DNA of 64,000 nt from Clarkia xantiana subsp. parviflora (Eukaryota > Streptophyta > Magnoliopsida > Myrtales > Onagraceae), in the NCBI GenBank assembly GCA_036873135.1, contig JAPTYO010000015.1:7729683-7793682 (forward strand), in the 5' to 3' direction. Both the position numbers and the translations under genes were made by a program. Position 1 is the stretch's first letter; each line of letters begins with the position of its first letter. Below the pieces are notes generated by a model, which was not told the origin of the DNA, ran no database searches, and worked only from the letters and a program-made list of their open reading frames with translations. This document shows, piece by piece, positions 32,264 through 43,149 of this stretch.

Positions 32264-33248
32264 AAAATTTAATAACATAAGCAATACTTGTAAAACATGC
32301 CCGGATTTGGTTTGGTTTGGATCAGTAGTTACGCCCCTATGGCTAGAAAGGTTGGTTGGAAGGAAATCATCAGATTAAATTGCTAGAGTAAAAGAACATA
32401 ATAAATAGGCTACAAATGATCATCTTCTTCTTCAACACCTCTCAACAAGTAAGATTCTTTAGAGAAAACGAAACGAACAAGCCACCAACAAATAGAATAT
32501 CGGTTCTATCTGGACCCGACCAAGCACAGCACAGTTATTTACACAAACTTATCTCGCCCTTCACTACAACCGCATTCCGGCTTTCCATGCCCACCAAACG
32601 CTTCTGCTTAAGAAACAGATAAAGATTATAACTCGTTAGGTACCCCCATCATACCAAATGAAGGTGCAAAGTTGAGGTACCAATAGCGCATTCAGTGGAA
32701 CCTTACTGCAATAATTTAAAGTAACCATACAAATTCATATGCAGCAGCAATGTTATTAGCTGCTAACCCTTTTTATCTCCTAACTAAATTTCACTTATTG
32801 CAGTTATGCACCAAAACTGCAATAAGTGAAGTTTAGGGCAAAAATTGACCAATCATACCAGTTGAGAATGCAGCATTGTAATCACTTTGTTTGGACCTTT
32901 CTATACTGCTTTGCATGTGGTACTTTATTTTCTTTTTACATTTTTCTATTGTGAGGAAATTGACATTATTACTGGTATGATGCATATTTTAGGTGTTGCT
33001 AAAATATTCCTACTTTTAAAGTTAAGTCCACCCTAGTAGTAAAAATGGAATGCAAGAAAATCCCCCTTGAGTTGTTAAATTTCCCGCACTTAATACAGTT
33101 AAGTAGCAAAACAAACCTAACTTCAAGTACCCAAAATTGAAGAAACCATTCAAGTTCAGTATGCAGCAGTTAGGCACCCTTTTGATTTCCATCAATTATA
33201 TTATATAGAGGTCTCTCAAAACTTTACTCACATTGGTTTGGTAGGTGG
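32264..33248. other. NF-YC 3' flank, no separate gene seen
   Basis: AT-rich single-copy-looking DNA between the end of B1 and the NF-YC stop codon. The part nearest the stop probably includes the transcript's 3' untranslated region. No protein motif or repeat noted. Confidence 0.45.
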
Positions 33249-34015
33249 TTAATGCTCAGAGGAGGACTGCTGTTGCTCGGATGACTCGGGGCCCATAGGC
33301 ATGTAAGGTTGGCCGTACATAGTGGCGGGGTCCATCAACGGCTTCCCCATGAACATCCCTGGGTTAGGCCCACCCTGCTGAGGTGGCACGTTCCAGTACG
33401 GGATTGGATCCCCCATGACGGGCATACCCCCCCTAGGGACGGAGGCGGGGCCCAGCACCTCGTCCTTGAGGTCCTCCCTCGGGACGATATCCACCAGGAA
33501 GTCGAAAATGTCGGTTCGTGTGATGGCAGCGGCAATGTCGTTCTTCTGCAGGGTGCGGCGCTTGTTCTCCTCGGTGTGGTTCCAGGACCTCAATGTTAGC
33601 TCGAGGATGAACATCTCGCAGGCCCGGGCAAACACGATGGGGGCCTCCGCGGAGATCATCCTCACGTCCTCGTCAGCTTTCATGATCTTCTTGATCCGAG
33701 CGAGTGGGAGGCTGTGGTTCTTGAAATCCGTCACTTTCTCAATCTCCTGGTACTGGTTCCCCCAGAATGTCTGAAGCTGTTGTTGGAGCTGCTGCTGTTG
33801 CTGCTGGTGGATCTGCTGGTATGCCAGCTGGTGTTGGGCCATCTGGGCCCCACCGCCAGGTTGGCCGCCGGGGGTTGGATGGGACCCACAGACATCAGCC
33901 CAGGCGGGTAGCCCGAGGCGGGACCCATCTGGGGAGGCGGGTAGGGTGTCGTGGCATAGGGAAGTTGGGTATTTGCAGGTACCCCAAGTGACTGCCCATG
34001 TCCTTGCTGATCCAT
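33249..34015 (-). pseudogene. NF-YC: NF-YC (HAP5) CCAAT-binding factor subunit; frame broken once as read
   Basis: The start [27 protein letters not shown] is the classic plant NF-YC9/NF-YC3-like N terminus. A second frame carries the rest: a Gln-rich run, then the histone-fold core [77 protein letters not shown] and [15 protein letters not shown], and a Pro/Gly/Met-rich tail ending SSEH. NF-YC pairs with NF-YB, then NF-YA, to bind CCAAT boxes in the nucleus, and in plants joins flowering and light-response complexes. The two frames are offset by a single missing base in or beside a run of five G at 33870-33874. That is a typical place for a sequencing error, so the gene may be intact in reality. 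An in-frame ATG at 33840-33842 would still yield the full histone fold. Confidence 0.9.
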
Positions 34016-34019
34016 TCTT

Positions 34020-35340
34020 CTAAAACATTACAAATCCCAAAAAAAAAGGTTACTTGCAACATTCTAATGCAAAAATGTGGAATTTAAGAACAAAGACAAA
34101 AAGTGTCTACTACTACTGCTTAACCAAAGTCCTAACTTATAATAACACAAACAGACATGCCATTCCCTAATCAGGACATTTCTATTCAAACTTCACCTTA
34201 AGGCTAATCAGTAAGACCCTTGTATAAGATATATTTTAACTCATATGCAGATTCAGTTCCTCAATGGCATATACAAAGTGAACAAAAAAAAAGGCAGCAA
34301 AACATTACTAACATAAAAATCCCAGCTATATAGGATAATATACTTGTGTAATGTGAACTAAACAGTAGAAAAAGTTTCCACCTTTAAACAGTGAGTGCAA
34401 CTTAGTGAGAATCGGAAAACGTTACTATTTTCAAGAAAAAAACATGTGATTGAGTGAAATAGTACCCGCCAAGTAGCACTCTCCGTTACAGAATTTGTAG
34501 CATCAATTTTACACCAATTCTTCTTGAAAGTTAAACATGGATTTCTTTCAGAATTTGGTACCACATATATGAGTTGTTTTATGATTCTCTCTTTGCTCCA
34601 ATTCAAAGAAAAATAAAATAAAATTTCATGACTAAGATAGGCAAGAATCAACCAAAATGGCTGTTCGAATTGATTGAGAAACACCTATTCATTCATAAAT
34701 AAATACCTAAATAGTAAACTGTGACTGCGAAAACTATTCAAGTTACAACCAAATTGTTCCTAAAACTGGAATATAATATATAGAATCTAAAAGCGATGAA
34801 ATCTAAGAAGAAAGAAAACCAGACGGTTCCTTTTCACTATTGCATAAAGGAGAAAAATACCAACACCAACTATTCCTAAAGGAAAAAAAAAAAAAAGCAG
34901 TTCCTGTCGAAGGAAAACAACGCAATCGGACAAAAGCATCAGAAAATAACAAGCTAACAGCAGTAGCCAAACACATGCAAACCAGCGAAAATTCACCGAC
35001 TCAATTAAGAAACAGTGCTGGATCCGACCAATGAATCAACATCAACAAACCAAAACCCAGAAAATCGCGGCAGAAAATGGATGAAATTCCATGACTCGAC
35101 CAGGATTAATTACTGAAAATCAATCGAATCTCTGCATGTAATAATAAACAGACAAAACACAGTACGAGGAATGAATCGACAGAGCGGCTACCTTTCTTCA
35201 AAGCGGACACGGTTGATCGACGGCGAAAGCAAACCCAGTATCGGGAACGAAGCTTCTAGATCTAGGTATAGGATGGAGAGGGAGGTACTTTCGGCCAAAA
35301 TCGGATTATAAGAAACCTTCTCCTTGAAATTCTTCTTCTA
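34020..35340 (-). other. NF-YC 5' leader with intron
   Basis: On the minus strand a donor AAAG|GTAGC (35191) and an acceptor TTTTAG|AAG (34020) sit six bases before the start codon. They define a ~1.17 kb intron in the 5' untranslated region, a common arrangement in plant NF-YC genes. The leader exon upstream (35192 to about 35330) is pyrimidine-rich. A TATA-like ttataatcc lies near 35306, and transcription probably starts near there. Confidence 0.65.
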
Positions 35341-35770
35341 GGGGTATGCACTCACTCTAACAATGATTAATATATGTCTGGTTTTCTACCAACAGACACC
35401 TACTAAAATTGAATTGAAGAGAAACAAAAGGTCTGGAACACGACAAGGAAGAAGACCAGACGATTGTAAGATGATGATAGGATGGATATTTAGTTTGGAC
35501 ATATTCTGGAGCTGTAATTTCGATTTGCAATTTTGGCTTAATTTAGTAAAGTACCCCCACTTTATACGTTCTAGTGGGATTTGACTCCTAACTTTTTAAT
35601 TATTACACTTATTGCCACTTTCTCTACTCTATATTTGTGCCAAGTGTGGTTTGCTCGTAGGTGGGTCTATTTTTTTATTTGGCCCTTCCTGCCACCTCTT
35701 CTTATTTACACGACACATTTATAATTTAAATATTTAAATATAAATATATACTAATATGATTCTTTATTAT
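35341..35770. other. NF-YC upstream flank
   Basis: No ORF or repeat recognised. It may hold promoter sequence for NF-YC. It ends at the LTR of B2, so a retrotransposon lies within about 430-570 bases of the probable start site. Confidence 0.4.
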
Positions 35771-36388
35771 TGTTGAGTTTCGGGGTCGAGATTCGTCTGT
35801 AAAATGCACCTTCGATCTCAATAAATATGTGTTTGCATTTTTCTCGTACTCCCGTAAACTTGCAAGAAGGATTGTGCCGGAGGGGGTGGTTTCCGGCGAA
35901 CCCTCTCTAATGGCTAAGTAAGAGCTCGGTTTTTAGAGAAATAAACTAGAGAGAAGTCAGAGCATTCGAGTTCAATTACCTGGAATGAAAGATATGAGAT
36001 GCTATTTATAAAGTTTGGGAATTTTGCCATGAGAGGCCCACAAAAGTGAGGTAAGATCCGCGGAATACTCCGTTTAGGATGGGGAGAGTGAGTATGCCCA
36101 TAGGTCGGGAGTGCGTAAATCGGGTGTGTGGATGTACAGGGGTTCTTTTTCCTCCCGAGATTAAGGGGCCTACAGCCGGAGTGCGTCAGCCCTGTTCGGC
36201 CGGACTAGTCTGGTTGAAGGTCTCCTTCGGTCGGATTGGTCCGTTCGGAGGGTTTTTTAAGGGTGGACTGGTGCGGTTTTCGTGCCGGGGTGCCTGTTTT
36301 GTCAAGTTTCGGTTTTTAACCGTGTTTAGGGTCCATATTTGTAATGCGGGTGAGCCTAAATGAGGTCCAACTGGGTATATATCCATCA
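35771..36388 (-). repeat. B2 3' LTR (618 bp), B-family element
   Basis: On the minus strand it starts TGATGGATATATACCC and ends ACTCAACA, the same end as B3's LTR. A TATA-like region (ctttataaatagc on the minus strand, near 36005) is present. The tract ctttcccccgagtcaag (36389-36405) is the B-type PPT on its inner side. Confidence 0.8.
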
Positions 36389-37310
36389 CTTTCCCCCGAG
36401 TCAAGAAATTGTGTAAACCTTCCTTGAATCTATTTTTGATTGGATTTAAACCCGAGTTGTGACCTTCGGCGGTACGTTACCTCTTTACTGAGTTTGTCTT
36501 TTTCGATGCTTATTTCCCAACGTCTTCTTGTACGGATGTCTATCTGTGAAACTTTATCGAAATTATAGGTACAAAAATATGCACAAGTGCTGAGTAAGTC
36601 ATAAATGTATAATCATATGCTTATATAAGTGTATACGCATATATGGGCGTATGTCTAAGCATGTAATGCAGTGCGGTGCACAACGTAGGTGCGTACGTGG
36701 TGCTATCATGGATGTATATAAAACACTTAGTAAAATATATGTATATCAATGTAGATGAGTGCACATGTAGCCATCATGCAATATGAGGAGGGTGGTCCTA
36801 GGCATGTAATGAAGCATTGTGTATCACACAGGTGCATACATGGTGTTGTGCATGACATAGGTGCATATGTAGTGTTGTGCATGACATAGGTCCATATGTA
36901 GTGTTGTCATATATATGTGTATAAATGCTTTGTAAAAATATGAGCATTGACATGGATGAGTGCATATGTATCAACAATGCAATGTGACGAGGATGCTCCT
37001 AAGTATTTAACAAAATATTGACGTTCAATGCAATACATACATGTGTGTCAATTGTCATGAAAAATTTCTAAGTGTTTGGGAACACTAGCATTGATGCACA
37101 TGAGTCTATATATAAAAATACCATGGAAAAAAAATTCTAAGTGTTGAGAAACACTAGTAGTAATGCATACGTATGCGTACATATAATGGTCATTGAAAAA
37201 ATTCTAAGTGTTGAGCAAACACTAGCAACAATGATATAGACGCATGTATGTGAATAACGATCTCATGTGGAAACGTGCAATAACATGGAAAAAATTATAA
37301 GTGTTGGACA
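36389..37310 (-). other. B2 interior remnant
   Basis: After the PPT come about 900 bases of non-coding DNA with recurring ttctaagtgttgagcaaacactag-like words and long catg/tgta-rich stretches. Similar aatattttctaagtgtttt words fill the 3' non-coding part of B3, which supports the assignment. It is cut off where C1 begins. Confidence 0.6.
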
Positions 37311-37798
37311 TGTTAGCATATGGTGATTGTGCGCCGTAAATGCAAGCCCATTAATATGTATATGTTACCTGAGACAATTGGGTAAATGTCACATTAGGAA
37401 AATTGGGCTAGATCCAAATCCCAATTGACATTAAAGGCCCAAAATTGGGCCTCCCTTATACACTATGGTCGGCTGAATTATAGGTGTGGGCAAAGTGGAA
37501 TTTTGTCCACTTTGCTTCTCTATAAATATAGGGTATTAGGGGTTTTATCATGTTGGATCATAATTCCTCTTTTGTGCTAATTTGAGAGAAAACCCTCCTC
37601 CCTAAATATCCCTAGTTCGGCCGAACCACCTCTTTCACCAAGGGTGTGCCAATTTGCTTTGAGCAAACACTCCAGAGATCTGTCCCTGCCAAGAATCGAT
37701 CAGAGGCTTTGATGTGGAGACCATACCGCGTAGGGCTTCCTTAACAAGAACCTCTACGGGTTCCGTCTGGTGAATCGAGAACTCCATCAGCAAGATCT
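37311..37798 (+). repeat. C1: partial copia-type LTR
   Basis: It starts TGTTAGCATATGGTGATTG like C2 and follows it through the TATA box (ctataaatatagg) and the conserved gccaagaatcgatcagagg segment. It stops near caagatct, about 110 bases short of the C2 end. No PBS follows. It provides the unoccupied version of the site in which A2 sits in C2. Confidence 0.8.
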
Positions 37799-38440
37799 TG
37801 TTAGACAATTTGGGCTTCTTTTATTTTAAATTTTACTTAGGCTAGTTTTTTTCGGGCTTAGTTAAATTATTTTTGTTCAAGCCCATTGTTTTTACTCAAG
37901 CCCAGCCCAATTTGTTTTAGTGAATGTGGAATTGTGGAAATTTTGTACTACATCGACTATTTTACTCTACTCCTCCCTTCCCCCTCCTATATAAAGAAGT
38001 CTCCCCTTTCATTTTTGTTTACAACAATAGAAAAGAGATCTCTTCATTTTGGTTGAGTATCTAATTTTTTGGAATCCATATTTTTTTAATCCAATTTATA
38101 TTTTCTCATTTGTTCTTGGTGTTGATGAATTGCAGAGTTCTTCCTAGGTTTTTATCGACTCATGTCGTGTTCGACCTCTCTAGTCATTTTTAGCCGTTGT
38201 CGTCGTCTTTCCTGTTCTTTGTTTGAGTTCAGGTATTGTGAGTTCGGTTCGGTTAAACGTGTTGCATGTATAACACTATTCGATGACACTGTTGAATCCT
38301 GGGAGGTGATCGCCCATTGTATAAAACCCCTTTGCATAACCTTATTTCCTTAAGGAGACCATGATCCGCACGAGCTCAGTAAAAAAAAACACGTATTCGA
38401 TTTCGTGTCGATTTTACGTATAATTTCGGTGTTGCCTATA
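37799..38440 (+). repeat. D: LTR-like fragment
   Basis: TGTTAGACAATTTGGGC, a run of aagccca words, a TATA box (cctatataaag near 37988) and a downstream ctttcatttttg leader look like a copia-type LTR. No matching second copy, PBS or target duplication was found in the window. Confidence 0.4.
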
Positions 38441-39498
38441 TCTTGCATGTTAATTTGAGGAATTACTTGTAAGTAACCGAGATTTGACTAATTGCATTTT
38501 GGTCCTTGGACTTTTTAAATTTGCATATTTACCCTCAATATTTCCAACAATCTTAAGGCAATATTAGTTGTTGGTTTTATAAGAAGAGGGTACTTAATTG
38601 AATTTTGAGATTAAGTTTTTGGAGAAAAATAATATTCTCTAAGTTCAAAAATAGTGTCAAATGATGTGGAGAATGTGAACAATGCTCAAGAAGAGAGCAC
38701 ATGCGACTGATAAAATCACTAAGGCCATTTAGGCCTACGAGACTGATAAAGTTGTCAAAAGTCGTTGAGGCTATTAGGACCGTTGAGGTCGCTAAGTTGT
38801 TGAGACTATTATGACCGATCGAAATGGTCAAAGTTGTGCCTGTTAAGACATCCAAAATTGATATATTTTCGTGGCTTTAATCACCATACCCACTTTAGCC
38901 GTTGAGGCTTATGGGGTCGTTGAATCCATTATTGAAAATGAGATTAAGAAATCGGTTAAACTGATTTAATGTGTATGATAATTGTTATGGAAATTTTATT
39001 TCCATGTCGAAGACACTGAGTATTATTACATTAGACATGTATGTAAGTGTGAATCAACGAATCGATTACACACACCTGAACCTTGGCACGTATGTACGCC
39101 GCGATGTGTGTACACGAATGTTTACTCAAAAGGTTAACTTCGTGTGGGTTTGGTTTTGTTAAAATTGAAATAAACTGTGTCTAGGTTCATTTCTGTCCAA
39201 CGGAAAAAAAAAAAAAATTGATTTTTGTAACTGAGTGATTAAACTTAGTTACTGAAATCAGTAATTCAAATCGATTTTTGAATTTTAGTAATCCGAATTT
39301 GATGTCCCGGATTACTATTGTGGGGTCGGGTACGAAATACTCGGACTTCTAAAAAATCTCAAGGGGTTTGTCATAGGTCCAATGTTTGAAGCTACTTAAT
39401 GAAAATGTAGCTAACACTTGGCAAGCAACTCTAAAATTGGGAAAGACCACAATCTTCTCGATGTGATCTATAAATGCTATAATTTTGTGAGTTATACT
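38441..39498. other. Unassigned ~1 kb
   Basis: Contains short diverged repeats of aggc..gttgagg type (38700-38930) and a poly-A run near 39205. No ORF above about 90 codons and no recognisable motif. Confidence 0.35.
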
Positions 39499-39873
39499 TG
39501 TTAGCATATGGTGATTGGGCGTCGTAATTGGAAGCCCATTAATATGTATACGTTACCTAAGAAATTGGGTAAATGTCACATTACGGAAATTGGGCTTGAC
39601 CCAAATCTCAATTGACACGAGAGGCCCGAAATTGGGCCTCCCTTACACATATAGGCCGGCCGAAACTTACTAGGGGCAAAGTGAACTTTTGTCCACTTTG
39701 CTCCTCCTATAAATAGACGGTGTTAGGTTTTATTTGGGGTAATTCACAATTCCTCATAAGTGGTGATTTGAGAGAAAATCCCTCATCCCTAAAAGTACTA
39801 GTTCGACCGAACCACATTCACCACCAAGGGTGTGCCAATTTGCTTAGAGCAAAACACTCCGGAGATTCGTCCC
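39499..39873 (+). repeat. C2 copia-type LTR, left part (split by A2)
   Basis: It begins TGTTAGCATATGG and includes a TATA box (cctataaatagacgg). It is interrupted at gtccc (39869-39873), the target duplication of A2, and continues after 50966. Confidence 0.88.
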
Positions 39874-40589
39874 TGATGGGTTCTGCTATGACCGTTAGGC
39901 CCTTTAACGATGAGGAAACGGCAAATAGGCCCACTGGGCCCTAAAATGGAGGTCAAGAAGACCAAGGCGAAGGGTCCCGAGTGATGGAGTCCCGATGATG
40001 AAAGGTCCCGACAGAGTCGGACCAGATAGGCGAGCTGGAAGCTCCCGATGAGAAGCCTTTAAGTAGGCCCCGATGATGAATCCCTGAGAATGATTGGCCC
40101 TGTCACGATGACGAGGGGCCCCGAGCAGTGACATAACGAGATAAATCTGGAGTCCCCGATATTTGTCGGGACTTGTTATCGGAGGTTAAGGCCAAGATAC
40201 GCGGGGCGTGGCCGAGATACGCGGAACGTGGTTGAGATACACGGAGCGTGGCCGAGATACGCGGGGCGTGGCCGAGATAAGCGAGATCATGGCCTAGATA
40301 GGCGGGATCGCACCCGAGATACTCGGAATACGGGCTAACCACCCCAATGGTTCACCAGGTAACTGAGGTACCTCTCCGCCTATAAAAGGGCAGAGGCTAC
40401 CTCAGATCAATTACGTTGTGATATACACTCTGAGATTACTGCTTGCCAGTCCATACGAGATACTCATTTAAGCATCGGAGAGGGATTCTGGGTCACCGCC
40501 CGGTCTATCCCCTCTTTGCAGGACCACGTGGAGCGAAGGAGCTAGGATCGCCGTCAAAGACCGTACCGGAGTTCCACCGTGATCCAACA
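39874..40589 (+). repeat. A2 5' LTR (716 bp)
   Basis: It runs TGATGGGTTC..GATCCAACA. U3 contains a run of ~20-bp units (core gagatacgcggggcgtgg, 40193-40300). The TATA box tataaaaggg is at 40381-40390. R and U5 follow. Confidence 0.95.
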
Positions 40590-40590
40590 T

Positions 40591-40607
40591 TGGCGCCGTC
40601 TGTGGGA
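40591..40607 (+). other. A2 primer-binding site
   Basis: tggcgccgtctgtggga begins one base after the LTR, with the TGG expected for pairing to a tRNA CCA end. Confidence 0.85.
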
Positions 40608-40644
40608 AACGTAACAAAAAGCTGATATTCCTTCTACTCGTTCA

Positions 40645-43149
40645 ATGGTGGCTGGCAAGCAAAGAAGACAAGGACAATCTGGTGGTTCCCGTCATCCTGC
40701 TGCGACGACCTTGAATTCCCCACCAGAGCATGTTGAGGACCAGAATCTCCCCGCGGAGGTCTCTCGGACAGGGGGGCATAATAAAGCTCCTGAAGAAACT
40801 GCTGCTCAACACCAGGGGAATAGGGAGCAGGTGGCTCCTCCAGCTGCGGACCTAACGAGGGCTGTGGCGGAAGCCATGCCAATGTTTTGGCAGCTGTGGA
40901 GGCTCGCTTGGATCGAAGAGAAGCTGCGAGGAGGCAAGAGGAGATGCCCCCGTTAGAAGAGGAAGCGCCCCCGCCAGCGGAGGTTCAGAATGCTCGGGAG
41001 GTCCAGCCCCGAAGCCAGGGCAGGAATAGGGAGTCCATTCAGCCAGAGAGATTCGTGGTTGATGGGCCAGGACCAGTGCAGCACAGGACCATTCCCCTTA
41101 ATGGTCTCATCACCCCCGATCAGGTGGTGAAGATCGTGAACATCTGCATGGGAGAGCAGAAGCCGCTGGTCGGAGCTGAGGGATCGATCTACTCATCCCT
41201 TCGTTCCTCGACTCATAGACACCCTCGCCCCGCCAGGGCTGGGTATCCCCACGATAAATGAGTACGATGGCGAGGGAGATCCGGTTCGTCATGTCCAGAA
41301 GCACCTCATGGCGTGTCTGGGAAGAGCCCCGAATGAAGATATCGTGTGTACGCTGTTCCCAAACACACTTGGTGAAAGAGCCCTGACCTGGTTCTTTAGT
41401 CTGCCCCCAGGCTGCATCACTTGCTGGGCAGATATGCACGACCGGTTCATTCAGCAGTACCAGGGTCGTAGACGTTTGCTGAAGAGTGTGAGGTCCTTGA
41501 CCCAGGTGGTACAGAGGCCCGACGAATCGCTGGCGCACTATTACCAGCGATACACTGCCAGTGTGGCGGAAATTGACGAGGAGATTTCGGAAGGTGAAAC
41601 CATCCGTACCTTCATTCGGAATCTAACAGCCCCCTACGGTTCCGACCTGATGCACAGCGTGGCTGAGAAGGCTGTGTGGAATATGGAGGCACTGCAGAAG
41701 CGGGTAAAGCGGCAAATCGATGTCCAGGAATCGAAGATAGCCGCTGGAGAGCTCGAGCCCCCGAAGTCGAATAAGGGAAAGCAGTCGGTCAAACCCTTAG
41801 ACGAGCGTAAGTCGAAGGATAAAGCCGAAGGAAGTCGGGGTCGAGGTCGCCCTGATCGGAGGGATGATAGGCGTTCCTCGAAAAAGGACAGGCGAGAGGA
41901 TCATGACATTCCTCTCAATAGCTCTATGGCGGAAGTGTTGACAGTCATGGAGCGACATGGTATCTCTAGGTACCCCCCGAAGAAGGAAGGAGAGTTTTTG
42001 GGATCCCGCACCGACCGCTACTGTCGATTCCATTGCGCGAATGGCCATGACACCAATCATTGTTGGGAGCTGAAGAAGGAGATCGAAAAGCTGATCCAGA
42101 AGGGGAAGCTTAAGGAGTTTGTCGGGGATAAGCGGTGTCGATCCCGCTCTCGATCCCGATCACGGTCCCGTTCCCGATCCCGTGATCGGTCCCCAAAGAA
42201 GAAGAGGTCCGACCCGGAGTCTTCCGGTGCCCGTAAGGAGAAGCGAGGCACAATCAACGTGATTCACGGAGGGTTTGCCGCGGGGGGTGATACCTCGTCC
42301 TCCCGAGAGGTTTATGCCTCTAGAATTCCTACTGCTGTGGTGCTGGGTAAGAGGTCCCGATCCTGGACCCTGAAGGAAGGGATGGTGATCTCCTTTTCGT
42401 CGGAGGATCTCATAGGCGTGGAGACTCCGCACGATGACGCTCTGGTCGTGACCTTGGATGTGAACGGGTATGAGATGAAGCGAATTCTGATCGATGGAGG
42501 GAGCTCCTCTGATATTCTATTCATGGATGAACTGGAGGCCATGGGGAAAACGAAGAAGGACCTAAAGGAGGCGAACTTCCCGATGGTCGGATTCTCTGGT
42601 TTCACCTCCTATCCGCTAGGAGTGATCACCTTACCAGTGGAGTTTGGTAGCGGGTGGAGATGCGAGAGGAGGAACGTGGAGTTTGTGGTAGTCGAGTCCG
42701 CGGGGACCTACAACGCGATTATCGGAAGAACTACCAATAACCCCCTGATGGCAGTTGCCTCGACCGTTCACCAGAAGATGAAGTTCCCGACCGACCATGG
42801 AGTCGGAGAGGTCAAGGGCGACCGGGTGGCTTCCAGGAAATGTTATGTTAACGCCACCCGAAGGAGAAGACGGGAGGCTATGAGTGTCCTTCAGACAGAT
42901 GCTGATCCTAGAGAAGAGTTCGGGCGTCCCGCCCCCGTGGAGGATTTGAAAGAGGTCGAGATTGATGGACCTCAGAGAAAGGTGAAAATCGGGTCTGCTT
43001 TGACTGAGGAGACAGCCCGAAAATTGATTGAGCTGCTGAAGGAGTTCAAGGAGTTGTTTGCCTGGTCCCCGAGTGACATGCCAGGAATTAGCCCCGACGT
43101 GATTGTGCACGAACTGAAGATTGATTCCGCGATCAAGCCTATCGCATAG
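40645..43149 (+). pseudogene. A2 gag and protease, two frameshifts and a terminal stop
   Basis: The ATG lies 38 bases after the PBS. Compared with A1 the frame changes near 40885 (after MPMF) and near 41155 (after CMGEQK). From 41308 the frame is continuous: Gag core (WFFSLPPGCITCWADMHDRF), a CHHC knuckle (CRFHCANGHDTNHC), an Arg-Ser dipeptide run (42131-42190), a basic linker, and a protease with ILIDGGSSSDILF. It ends at TAG 43147-43149, where A1 has CAG (PIAQRRRPMG), so the Gag-protease part is separated from RT. A typical Tat polyprotein continues without a stop here. A deliberate read-through signal is possible but less likely, given A1. Confidence 0.92.

Noticed and set aside
37799..38440. 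Host promoter with TATA box
   Set aside because: Start, length and leader look like an LTR (D) and no downstream gene follows; kept only as a low-confidence LTR-like fragment.
43147..43149. Programmed stop-codon read-through between protease and RT
   Set aside because: A1 has CAG at this position in a continuous frame, so a point mutation is the simpler explanation.
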